Assembly (NCBI GenBank): GCA_024681875.1
Contig: JAILAA010000190.1
Span: 1 to 53,005, forward strand
Source: Prevotella sp.
Lineage (GTDB): Bacteria > Bacteroidota > Bacteroidia > Bacteroidales > Bacteroidaceae
DNA length: 53,005 bases
Reading direction: 5' to 3'
The translations under genes were made by a program, and so were the position numbers. Positions 46,501 to 53,005 of the stretch are shown in pieces; within the stretch, counting starts at the first letter, position 1, and every line of letters begins with the position of its first letter. The notes beneath the pieces were generated by a model. That model saw nothing but the letters and a program-made list of their open reading frames with translations. It ran no database searches and was not told where the DNA came from.

Positions 46501-46571
46501 AACACGAAGAAACGAAGAAACGAAGATAATTACACTGGAAAGAAATCTTCGTCCCTTCGTTTCTTCGTGTT
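46501..46571. repeat. Repeat-armed hairpin after the ATP synthase operon
   Basis: Arms 46501-46527 and 46545-46571 are 27-bp inverted copies with two mismatches, each made of AACGAAGA octamers; the loop is 17 nt. It lies 48 bp after atpG and before the convergent folK, where it may end or protect the operon transcript. There is no U run. The rest of the 245-bp gap has a GGGGAGG-rich stretch at 46461-46482 and no gene. Confidence 0.88.
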
Positions 46572-46697
46572 CTATTTATGAGTCCCATGTTTTGCGTCCC
46601 CAAACTCCCCTTCCTTGCCGCTATTGCGGTAGTTGTGTGCAGGAAATAACGAGTGGGTCTTGAAAATCCGAGGTCGGTTTTTCAAGATCCATTCGTC

Positions 46698-47249
46698 TTA
46701 TTCAGGAATCAGTGGCAGGAGCTGTTGGATATAGGGACGCTGCCAGTCGCGCTGATGAAAACGGCAACCGTCGTGTTGCAGCAAGTCAAGGTCAACAGGC
46801 ACGATACCCTGGCGACGAGCTTCGTCGTCGCGTCCTTGTGCCTTTTCTATCTCCTTTAGTCTGTCATTCAACTCATTGCTGTCAAGGTCGGTCTGAGCGC
46901 TGACGAGCTGGTTGAGATAGAGGTGAGAGGTGAGAGGTGAGGGGTGAGAGGTGTGAGGTGAGAGGTGAGAGGTGTGAGGTGAGGGGTGAGAGGTGTGAGG
47001 TGAGAGGTGAGAGGTGTGAGGTGAGAGGTGAGAGGTGTGAGGTGAGGGGTGAGAGGTGTGAGGTGAGAGGTGAGGGGTGTGAGGTGAGGGGTGAGAGGTG
47101 TGAGGTGAGGGGTGAGAGGTGTACGGCTCTGTCCAGATGGCAGGTGTATAGACAGGAGAGATGAGAACCTGAGCAAGGGCTTCACGAGCCTTGCTCAGGT
47201 TCTTTTCCTGTCCGTCATTGCTGGCTAAAGAGATGAGTACCCTTTTCAA
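46698..47249 (-). CDS. folK: 6-hydroxymethyl-7,8-dihydropterin pyrophosphokinase with a 67-residue repeat insert
   Basis: 183 residues. HPPK motifs surround the insert: [22 protein letters not shown] at the start, IWTEPY to residue 43, then after the repeat YLNQLV, and further [36 protein letters not shown], which contains the catalytic DxD-type and HxR segments. Residues 44-110 are nine heptapeptides like TSHPSPH, absent from normal HPPK (about 130-160 residues). The enzyme makes the pterin precursor of folate. The start is TTG at 47249, overlapping the malic enzyme TGA, inside an AAGTTGAA repeat. The insert site is a substrate-loop region, so activity needs testing. Confidence 0.85.
   Translation of the reverse strand: MKRVLISLASNDGQEKNLSKAREALAQVLISPVYTPAIWTEPYTSHPSPHTSHPSPHTPHLSPHTSHPSPHTSHLSPHTSHLSPHTSHPSPHTSHLSPHTSHPSPLTSHLYLNQLVSAQTDLDSNELNDRLKEIEKAQGRDDEARRQGIVPVDLDLLQHDGCRFHQRDWQRPYIQQLLPLIPE
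46920..47120. repeat. 201-bp heptamer array inside folK
   Basis: About 28 copies of a 7-bp unit (GAGAGGT, GAGGGGT, GTGAGGT on the plus strand) with a 21-bp higher-order period. The 21-bp period gives a 7-residue protein repeat in frame. All units are G/A/T only on the plus strand. Prone to slippage; single-unit changes would shift the folK frame, three-unit changes would not. Confidence 0.95.
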
Positions 47250-47262
47250 CTTTTCAACTTTG
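47242..47262 (-). repeat. AAGTTGAA octamers at the maeB-folK junction
   Basis: Two AAGTTGAA copies encode the last residues of the malic enzyme (TKLKS) and provide the TTG start codon of folK. Confidence 0.6.
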
Positions 47263-49549
47263 TAATCCGGTCCTTGATCTTGAAGACGTAGGCATCTATG
47301 ACGGCCACGGCGGTAATGTTCAGCACGTCGCGTACCGAGGCGTCGAAATCAACAAAGTGGATGGCTTTGTTCAGACCAATCTGTATCGGGCCGATAATCT
47401 CGGCATCGGCGCCCAGCATTTGCAGCATCTTGTATGACGAGCGGGCCGAGGTGAGGTTGGGGAATACGATGGTGTTCACATCCTTCCCGTTGAGGCGACT
47501 GAAGGGATACCGTGCGTCTCGCAGCTCTCTGTCGAGGGCGAAGCCTATCTGCATCTCGCCGTCAATGGGCAGGTCGGGATACAGCTCGTGCAGCTGCTCC
47601 ACGGCGTACTTCACCTTCAAGGCACCGTCACTCTGCGAGCTGCCGAAGTTCGAGTGGCTCACCATGGCAATGACGGGCTTCTCGTTGAAGAATCGCACAG
47701 CCGTCGATGCCAGCTTGCCGATGTCGACGAGCGTGTCGGTGTCAGGATTTTCGTTCACCAGCGTGTCGCACACATAGAGCGTGCCTCGTGGCGAGTTGAT
47801 GATGTGCATGGCGCAGAAATGCTTGTATTCAGGGCGTATGCCGATGACCTCCTTCACCACCTTTACTGTGTTGGAATACTTCGTGTAGAGTCCGGTGATG
47901 AAAGCGTCAGCCTCGCCCGTCTCCACCATCATCATGCCGAAGTAGTTGCGCTCGAACATCTTGTCGTTGGCCTCCTGGAAGGTGTAGCCCTCGCGGCCGC
48001 GCTTTTCGGTGAGGATGCGGGCATAGCGCTCACGTCGCTCCTGCTCGTTGGGGTGTCGCAGGTTGACAATCTCGATGTCCTCCAAGGAGAGGTCGAGCTC
48101 TGCAGCCATCTTCGTGATCACCTCGTCGTTGCCCAAGAGGATGGGGTGGCAGATGCCTTCGGCCTTGGCCTGCACGGCGGCACGGAGCATCGTGGGGTGT
48201 ACGGCCTCGGCAAAGACGACGCGCTGCGGGTGGGCTGCTGCTGTGGCGTAAAGTTTCTGCGTCAGCTTCGTTTCCTGACCGAGCAGCACCGAGAGCGAGT
48301 CCTTGTACTGCTCCCAGTCTGTAATCTCCTTACGGGCCACGCCACTCTCTATGGCGGCCTTGGCCACGGCGGCGCTCACCTCAGAGATAAGTCGGGGGTC
48401 GACGGGCTTCGGGATGAAATAGTCGCGGCCGAATTTCAGGTTGTTCACCTTGTACACGTCGTTCACCACGTCGGGTACGGGCTGCTTGGCCAAGTCGGCG
48501 ATGGCGTGCACAGCAGCCAGCTTCATCTCCTCGTTGATGGCGGTGGCGTGCACGTCGAGGGCTCCGCGGAAGATGTAGGGGAAGCCTATCACATTGTTAA
48601 TCTGATTGGGATAGTCGGTGCGGCCTGTCGACATCAGCACGTCGGGGCGTGCATCCATCGCGTCCTCGTAGGTAATCTCGGGCGTGGGGTTAGCCAGAGC
48701 GAAAATGATGGGGTCTTCAGCCATTGAGCGCACCATGTCTTTCGAGAGCACATTGCCCTTCGACAAGCCCACGAAGACGTCGGCGCCGTTGACGGCCTCG
48801 GCCAGCGTGTGGATGTCGGTGCGCTCTGTGGCGAAGAATCGTTTCTGCTCGTTCAGGTCCTGACGCTCCGTAGAGATGACGCCCTTCGAGTCGAGCATGA
48901 CGATGTTCTCCTTCTGTGCCCCGATGGCCATATATAATTTCGTACACGAGATAGCGGCAGCGCCTGCGCCGTTCACTATGATGCGCACCTTGCGGATGTC
49001 CTTGCCGATCACCTCCAGCGCATTCTTCAGTCCTGCAGCCGAGATGATGGCCGTGCCATGCTGGTCGTCGTGCATCACGGGGATGTCGAGTGTCTTCTTC
49101 AGGCGCTCCTCAATGTAGAAACATTCCGGTGCCTTGATATCTTCCAGGTTGATGCCGCCGAAAGTGGGAGCGATGCGCTCCACGGCCTCGCAGAATTTCT
49201 CGGGGTCTTTCTCGTCCACCTCGATGTCGAATACGTCGATGCCGCCGTATATCTTGAACAGCAGACCCTTGCCCTCCATCACCGGCTTGCCGCTCATGGC
49301 TCCGATGTCGCCTAAGCCCAACACAGCCGTGCCGTTGCTGATGACAGCCACGAGGTTGCCCTTGTCCGTGTATTTATACGCGTCGTCGGGATTCTGCTGA
49401 ATCTCCAGACAGGGATAGGCCACGCCGGGCGAATAGGCCAGCGAGAGGTCGGTTTGTGTACGGTAAGCCTTCGTGGGCTTCACTTCAATCTTGCCGGGCC
49501 GTCCGCTCTCATGATAAGCCAGCGCGGCCTCTTTCGTAATCTTTACCAT
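47246..49549 (-). CDS. maeB: NADP-dependent malic enzyme with phosphotransacetylase-like domain
   Basis: 767 residues from ATG 49549. Residues 1-430 are the malic enzyme ([54 protein letters not shown]; the NADP fold [12 protein letters not shown]). Residues about 440-767 are a PTA-like domain ([84 protein letters not shown]) thought to be regulatory. Decarboxylates malate to pyruvate, giving NADPH. Co-transcribed with folK. Confidence 0.96.
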   Translation of the reverse strand: MVKITKEAALAYHESGRPGKIEVKPTKAYRTQTDLSLAYSPGVAYPCLEIQQNPDDAYKYTDKGNLVAVISNGTAVLGLGDIGAMSGKPVMEGKGLLFKIYGGIDVFDIEVDEKDPEKFCEAVERIAPTFGGINLEDIKAPECFYIEERLKKTLDIPVMHDDQHGTAIISAAGLKNALEVIGKDIRKVRIIVNGAGAAAISCTKLYMAIGAQKENIVMLDSKGVISTERQDLNEQKRFFATERTDIHTLAEAVNGADVFVGLSKGNVLSKDMVRSMAEDPIIFALANPTPEITYEDAMDARPDVLMSTGRTDYPNQINNVIGFPYIFRGALDVHATAINEEMKLAAVHAIADLAKQPVPDVVNDVYKVNNLKFGRDYFIPKPVDPRLISEVSAAVAKAAIESGVARKEITDWEQYKDSLSVLLGQETKLTQKLYATAAAHPQRVVFAEAVHPTMLRAAVQAKAEGICHPILLGNDEVITKMAAELDLSLEDIEIVNLRHPNEQERRERYARILTEKRGREGYTFQEANDKMFERNYFGMMMVETGEADAFITGLYTKYSNTVKVVKEVIGIRPEYKHFCAMHIINSPRGTLYVCDTLVNENPDTDTLVDIGKLASTAVRFFNEKPVIAMVSHSNFGSSQSDGALKVKYAVEQLHELYPDLPIDGEMQIGFALDRELRDARYPFSRLNGKDVNTIVFPNLTSARSSYKMLQMLGADAEIIGPIQIGLNKAIHFVDFDASVRDVLNITAVAVIDAYVFKIKDRITKLKS

Positions 49550-49572
49550 CGTTTTCAAGTTGAATTTTGCGT

Positions 49573-49581
49573 GCAAAGGTA
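49573..49581 (-). promoter_or_regulatory. -7 promoter box of maeB-folK
   Basis: TACCTTTGC on the minus strand fits TAnnTTTG, 24 bp before the ATG at 49549. An earlier in-frame ATG at 49576 overlaps it and was rejected. Confidence 0.75.
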
Positions 49582-49631
49582 TAAAAAAAGGATGAAAAGC
49601 AGCGACTATGCGAAGAAAAAAAGTATTTTCC

Positions 49632-49662
49632 TTTGCGTTATGATGGTTTCTTAGTACCTTTG
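49632..49662 (+). promoter_or_regulatory. Promoter of the TetR-SGNH-MBOAT genes
   Basis: TTTG at 49632-49635 and TACCTTTG at 49655-49662, 19 bp apart, fit both elements of the Bacteroidetes consensus. Confidence 0.82.
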
Positions 49663-49681
49663 CAGCCTTAAAAAAAAGGAA

Positions 49682-50299
49682 ATGTCAGATAAAAAGGACA
49701 TCTCGGTCTACAGGCATCAACTGCGTGAGCGCGTCATTGAAACGGCGATGCAGGCTTTTGCCGCGCAGGGCATTCGTGCCGTGAGGATGGATGACATAGC
49801 CCGTCGGTTAGGCATTTCGAAACGCACCCTTTACGAGCTCTACAAAGACAAGGAAGACCTGCTCTTTGAGAGTGTCAGCTCCTATCATGTCAGGCGAGAG
49901 CAAGCCATGATGGAGCTGATGCGCCAGGGAAGCAGTGTCATGGAAATAGTGCTGGCGGCCTATCGCCAGCAGATGGAGGAGCTCAAAGGCACTTCGGTCC
50001 TTTTCTACGATGACTTGAAGAAATATCCCCGTGTGCTGAAGATGCTGGAAGACTACCGTGAGCAAAACCGCCAGCAGTTTGTCGATTTCCTGCATCGCGG
50101 CATCGATGAGGGCTACTTCCGCAGCGACCTCAACTACGACCTTGTGCCCCTGATGTTTGAAGCCGTCGGCCTCTACATCATGTCGCACGGCCTTTATCGT
50201 CATTTCGATTTGGAACAGGTATTCAAAAGTTTGGTTTTCACGTCTTTGCGCGGCATCTGTACGGAAAAGGGAGCAAAGACGCTCGATGAGGGACTATGA
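49682..50299 (+). CDS. TetR/AcrR-family transcriptional regulator
   Basis: 205 residues. The HTH is near residues 15-60 (RVIETAMQAFAAQGIRAVRMDDIARRLGISKRTLYELYKDKEDLLFESV); the helical ligand domain follows without a recognisable specificity. Its TGA overlaps the ATG of the SGNH gene by four bases (ATGA), so it is expressed with the acetylation-type genes it may control. Confidence 0.92.
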   Translation: MSDKKDISVYRHQLRERVIETAMQAFAAQGIRAVRMDDIARRLGISKRTLYELYKDKEDLLFESVSSYHVRREQAMMELMRQGSSVMEIVLAAYRQQMEELKGTSVLFYDDLKKYPRVLKMLEDYREQNRQQFVDFLHRGIDEGYFRSDLNYDLVPLMFEAVGLYIMSHGLYRHFDLEQVFKSLVFTSLRGICTEKGAKTLDEGL

Positions 50300-51792
50300 A
50301 TCAGATTGCACGCTCCTTTATCTTTGTAGCATTGGTAGTAGCCATTCTGTTGGCTCTGCACTTTCTGCCTAAGCTGTCAATAGGCGAGACGGAGCTGCGC
50401 CGTGTCAACGTGCTCAGCGACGTGTTGCCCGAGTATATGGACGATGGCGACGGCTTAGGCTTCATACCCGACGTGCCCGAGCCGCCCAAGCCCATCACGG
50501 TGGTCACTCCGGTGGCTCCTGCCGACTCGCAGCACGCCGCAGCCCGTCCCGTGGTAAGCGACGGCGTGCGCTTGCAGCCTACTGACACGACAGGCCTCGG
50601 TGCCGTGGCTCAAACACCCGCCACCGACAGTGTCGTCATGGTCAGTCCCGTAGCAGAGCACCCCGAAGGCGTCACGCCCATCCTCGACTACTCGCAAGGC
50701 CGGGCAGGCGGCATGTATTACTTCTACCAGCAGCTGGCACGTGCCCGTCAGCTGGGGCGTCCCGTGCGCATCGCCTACTATGGCGACTCGTTCATCGAGG
50801 GCGACATCTTCACACAAGACCTGCGCGAGCTGATGCAGGATCAGTTTGGCGGCAGCGGCGTCGGCTGGGTCGACTGTGCCAGCAAGGTGCACGGCTTCCG
50901 CCAGAGCGTCGTCCATTCCTTCAGCGGCATCACCGAGTACGAAATCGTCAAGCGCCCGTTCAGCAACGCCAACCAAGGCATTGCCCAGCGCTATTTCACC
51001 GCCACCGAAGGCGCCCGCATCACCTATAAAGGTGCCCGAGCCCGTCGCCATCAGAGCCAATGGACCAAGGCCATCTTCTATTTGCGCAGCGACGGCGGCT
51101 GCAGGCTGTACACCACCATGAACGGCAGCGACAGCACCCTCGTTGACACCATTGCCGGAGCCGCAAGGCTGCAGACCATTGAGTGCCGCGACACCGTGCC
51201 GATGTCCTCCGTCAGCTACACCCTGCGCGGCATGGGCAGCGGCACGCTGTTCTATGGCGTTGCCTTAGAGCCAGTCACCGGCGTAGTGGTCGACAACTTC
51301 AGTATGCGAGGCTCGGCAGGCTCTAACCTGTCGCAGATTCCCGAAGCCACCCTGGCCCAGTTTGCCGCACTCCGCCCCTACGACCTCATCGTGGTGCACT
51401 ATGGCTTGAACGTAGCCAACACAGGGCAGAGCAACTACTCCGGCTACGCCCGCAACATGGGGCAGGCCATCGACCATCTGCGACGGGCCTATCCGCAAAC
51501 CAGCATCCTCGTCGTGGGTATGCCCGACCGCGATCAGCGCGCCAGCAACGGACTGCACACCATGAAAGGCGTAGAGGCCCTCGTGGCCTATCAGCAGATC
51601 ATGGCCTCCGACCACGCCGTCAGCTTCTTCAACCTCTTCGAGGCCATGGGAGGCCGCGACAGCATGAAGGGACTCGTAGAGCAAGGCTTCGCCAACAAAG
51701 ACTACACACACATCAACTTCAAGGGAGGCCGCCATCTGGCCCGCTTCCTCTTCGACGCCATCATGGCTGGATACCACAGCTATGGATTCTGA
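50296..51792 (+). CDS. Membrane-anchored SGNH/GDSL hydrolase-fold protein
   Basis: 498 residues. An N-terminal membrane anchor (FIFVALVVAILLALHFL), a Pro-rich low-complexity linker to about 150, then an SGNH domain: block I IAYYGDSFIEGD with Ser165, a middle carbohydrate-binding-like beta region, VVHYGLNVANTG (block III Asn-like), and block V KDYTHINFKG with Asp469 and His472. With a downstream MBOAT gene this matches AlgI/AlgJ- or PatA/PatB-type O-acetylation systems for a cell-envelope polysaccharide. Acceptor unknown. Confidence 0.85.
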   Translation: MNQIARSFIFVALVVAILLALHFLPKLSIGETELRRVNVLSDVLPEYMDDGDGLGFIPDVPEPPKPITVVTPVAPADSQHAAARPVVSDGVRLQPTDTTGLGAVAQTPATDSVVMVSPVAEHPEGVTPILDYSQGRAGGMYYFYQQLARARQLGRPVRIAYYGDSFIEGDIFTQDLRELMQDQFGGSGVGWVDCASKVHGFRQSVVHSFSGITEYEIVKRPFSNANQGIAQRYFTATEGARITYKGARARRHQSQWTKAIFYLRSDGGCRLYTTMNGSDSTLVDTIAGAARLQTIECRDTVPMSSVSYTLRGMGSGTLFYGVALEPVTGVVVDNFSMRGSAGSNLSQIPEATLAQFAALRPYDLIVVHYGLNVANTGQSNYSGYARNMGQAIDHLRRAYPQTSILVVGMPDRDQRASNGLHTMKGVEALVAYQQIMASDHAVSFFNLFEAMGGRDSMKGLVEQGFANKDYTHINFKGGRHLARFLFDAIMAGYHSYGF

Positions 51793-51799
51793 GCAACGG

Positions 51800-51829
51800 T
51801 TGAACACGGATTAACACGGATTTTTTGTT
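51800..51829 (+). repeat. AACACGGATT repeats in the MBOAT leader
   Basis: AACGGTTG, AACACGGATT, AACACGGATT, TTTTG in the 41-bp spacer before the MBOAT ATG. This 10-bp unit is a sequence I associate with intergenic repeats in other genomes. Confidence 0.65.
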
Positions 51830-51833
51830 AAAG

Positions 51834-53005
51834 ATGTTAGACAGGATACTTCAACAACTGACATACAACCCCGAGGAGCCGATGATCTTCTCGTCGGGAC
51901 TCTTCCTCATGCTTTTCCTGGGCTTCACCTTCTGCTACATGCTCATGCAGCATACGCGGACGCTGCGCCTGCTCTTCGTCACAGCCTTCAGCTATTACTT
52001 CTACTATAAGTCCAGCGGCTTCTACTTCTTCCTCCTGGCCGTCGTCACGCTGAGCGACTACCTCATCGCACAAAGAATAGCCACCATCAAGGCCGGCGAA
52101 GGGCAAATAGTAAATAGTCAATCGTCAAATAGTAAATGGTCAAATAGTCAATTAAAATGGTTGGTCTTCCTGTCATTGCTCATTGACCTCGGCCTGCTGG
52201 CCTACTTCAAATACACCAACTTCTTCGCCGGCATGTGGTCGCAGATGGTGGGCTCCAACTTCCAGCCGTGGGACATCTTCCTGCCCGTAGGCATCTCGTT
52301 CTTCACCTTCCAGAGCATGTCCTACGTCATCGACGTCTACCGGGGCGACCTCAAGCCCTTGCCCTCTTTGCTCGACTACGCCTTCTACGTCTCGTTCTTC
52401 CCCCAGCTCGTGGCAGGCCCCATCGTCCGTGCAAGGGATTTTGCCCCTCAGATACGCAAGCCCCTCGAGGTCACCAACGACATGTTTGCCCGAGGCGTCT
52501 TCTTCATCGCCATCGGCCTGTTCAAGAAAGCCGTCATCAGCGATTATATCTCCCTCAACTTCGTCGACCGCATCTTCGACAACCCCTCGCTCTATACCGG
52601 CGTAGAGAATCTCCTCGGCGCCTACGGCTATGCCATGCAGATCTACTGCGACTTCTCCGGCTACAGCGACATGGCCATCGGCATCGCCCTGCTCCTCGGC
52701 TTCCGTTTCCCCCTGAACTTCAACGCCCCCTACACCTCGCAGAGCATCACCGACTTCTGGCGCCGCTGGCACATCTCGCTCTCCTCGTGGATTCGCGACT
52801 ACATCTACATCTCCCTTGGCGGCAACCGCAAGGGCAAGGTGCGGCAATACATCAACCTCATCATCACCATGCTCCTTGGCGGGCTCTGGCATGGCGCCAG
52901 CCTCAACTTCGTGGCCTGGGGCGGAATGCACGGCGTGGCCCTGGCCATTCATAAGTGGGTGCGCGAGAACATCTTCCACCACGACAAGCGCTACCAGAGC
53001 CACGG
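51834..53005 (+). CDS. MBOAT-family O-acyltransferase, AlgI/DltB type (partial)
   Basis: 390 residues to the window end, C-terminus missing. Multiple membrane helices; LPVGISFFTFQSMSYVIDVYRG, SFFPQLVAGPIVRA, YCDFSGYSDMAIGIALLLGFRFP, DFWRRWHISLSSWIRDYIYISLGGNRKG and the catalytic-His region GGLWHGASLNFVAWGGMHG are the MBOAT core. It moves an acyl group across the inner membrane for the SGNH partner to transfer. Between two early helices residues about 91-108 (QIVNSQSSNSKWSNSQ) come from an inserted tandem repeat. Confidence 0.92.
   Translation, partial: MLDRILQQLTYNPEEPMIFSSGLFLMLFLGFTFCYMLMQHTRTLRLLFVTAFSYYFYYKSSGFYFFLLAVVTLSDYLIAQRIATIKAGEGQIVNSQSSNSKWSNSQLKWLVFLSLLIDLGLLAYFKYTNFFAGMWSQMVGSNFQPWDIFLPVGISFFTFQSMSYVIDVYRGDLKPLPSLLDYAFYVSFFPQLVAGPIVRARDFAPQIRKPLEVTNDMFARGVFFIAIGLFKKAVISDYISLNFVDRIFDNPSLYTGVENLLGAYGYAMQIYCDFSGYSDMAIGIALLLGFRFPLNFNAPYTSQSITDFWRRWHISLSSWIRDYIYISLGGNRKGKVRQYINLIITMLLGGLWHGASLNFVAWGGMHGVALAIHKWVRENIFHHDKRYQSH
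52104..52152 (+). repeat. In-frame repeat element inside the MBOAT gene
   Basis: Units CAAATAG, TAAATAG, TCAATCG, TCAAATAG, TAAATGG, TCAAATAG, TCAATT. Bases 52110-52137 match hisF 11213-11240 at 27 of 28 positions and encode VNS(Q/K)SSNSK in both proteins. Confidence 0.92.

Noticed and set aside
46920..47120. CRISPR array
   Set aside because: Units are 7 bp and directly adjacent with no unique spacers, and no cas genes are present.
46937..47164. 75-residue antisense open frame made of repeated RGERCEV
   Set aside because: It only reflects the 21-bp super-period of the folK array, which leaves several frames open; no start signals or flanking protein sequence.
47588..48727. 379-residue open frame antisense to the malic enzyme gene
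   Set aside because: Caused by codon bias of maeB on the other strand; the sequence is Val/His/Leu-rich and has no motif or promoter.

Overview
This window looks like chromosomal DNA of a Prevotella-type member of the Bacteroidales. The evidence is a 290-residue primary sigma factor without region 1.1, repeated TAnnTTTG -7 promoter boxes, a TonB-dependent receptor and an outer-membrane beta-barrel protein, a C-terminal tail resembling a type IX secretion signal, the atpD-C-(I)-B-E-F-H-A-G order of the ATP synthase operon, and family-specific forms of DPP III and the malic enzyme/phosphotransacetylase fusion. I see no phage, insertion sequence, CRISPR array, rRNA or tRNA.

Layout. 1-8.4 kb: a GH2 beta-galactosidase overlapping a phytase-like esterase, a small lipoprotein, a minus-strand TSCPD/MntP/DNA-alkylation-repair cluster, and an AraC regulator with dipeptidyl peptidase III. 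8.6-16.5 kb: a plus-strand anabolic run (purU, hisH-A-F-IE, an FtsE-like ATPase, aspartate kinase, lysA, a glycosyltransferase-like protein). 16.9-30.4 kb: a LacI regulator followed by nine tightly packed genes (sugar epimerase-like SDR, two GH43-type proteins, nitroreductase, alcohol dehydrogenase, Gfo/Idh oxidoreductase, TonB receptor, ECF-S-like membrane protein, large beta-barrel protein), probably a carbohydrate and uptake locus without SusC/SusD. 30.5-38.9 kb: trmD-rpoD, a secreted DUF4832-like protein, menA, and glmS-pyrB-pyrI behind a Wza-like lipoprotein. 39.1-46.5 kb: the complete F1Fo ATP synthase operon. 46.7-53 kb: malic enzyme-folK, then TetR, SGNH hydrolase and MBOAT O-acyltransferase (cut by the window end).

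The most unusual signal is not a gene. The window is threaded with short tandem arrays of 7, 8, 9 or 21 bp units. Many fill the spacer between co-directional genes and run up to the start codon (hisH, hisIE, ftsE, lysC, trmD, pyrB, pyrI, the atpI-like gene, atpE, atpH, atpA, folK, MBOAT). Others sit in frame inside conserved proteins (HisF, MBOAT, a GH43 protein, FolK, LacZ-like GH2, the beta-barrel protein). Three form large hairpins whose arms are themselves short repeats. A 28-bp block is 27/28 identical between hisF and the MBOAT gene and encodes the same peptide in both. A 23-bp block is identical in the hisIE and ftsE leaders. Three unrelated leaders share a strictly 8-bp-spaced CG-N6 array in the sense orientation. 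This suggests a dispersed, probably mobile or template-copied, repeat family acting on gene junctions and protein loops. Its mechanism cannot be determined from the sequence alone.
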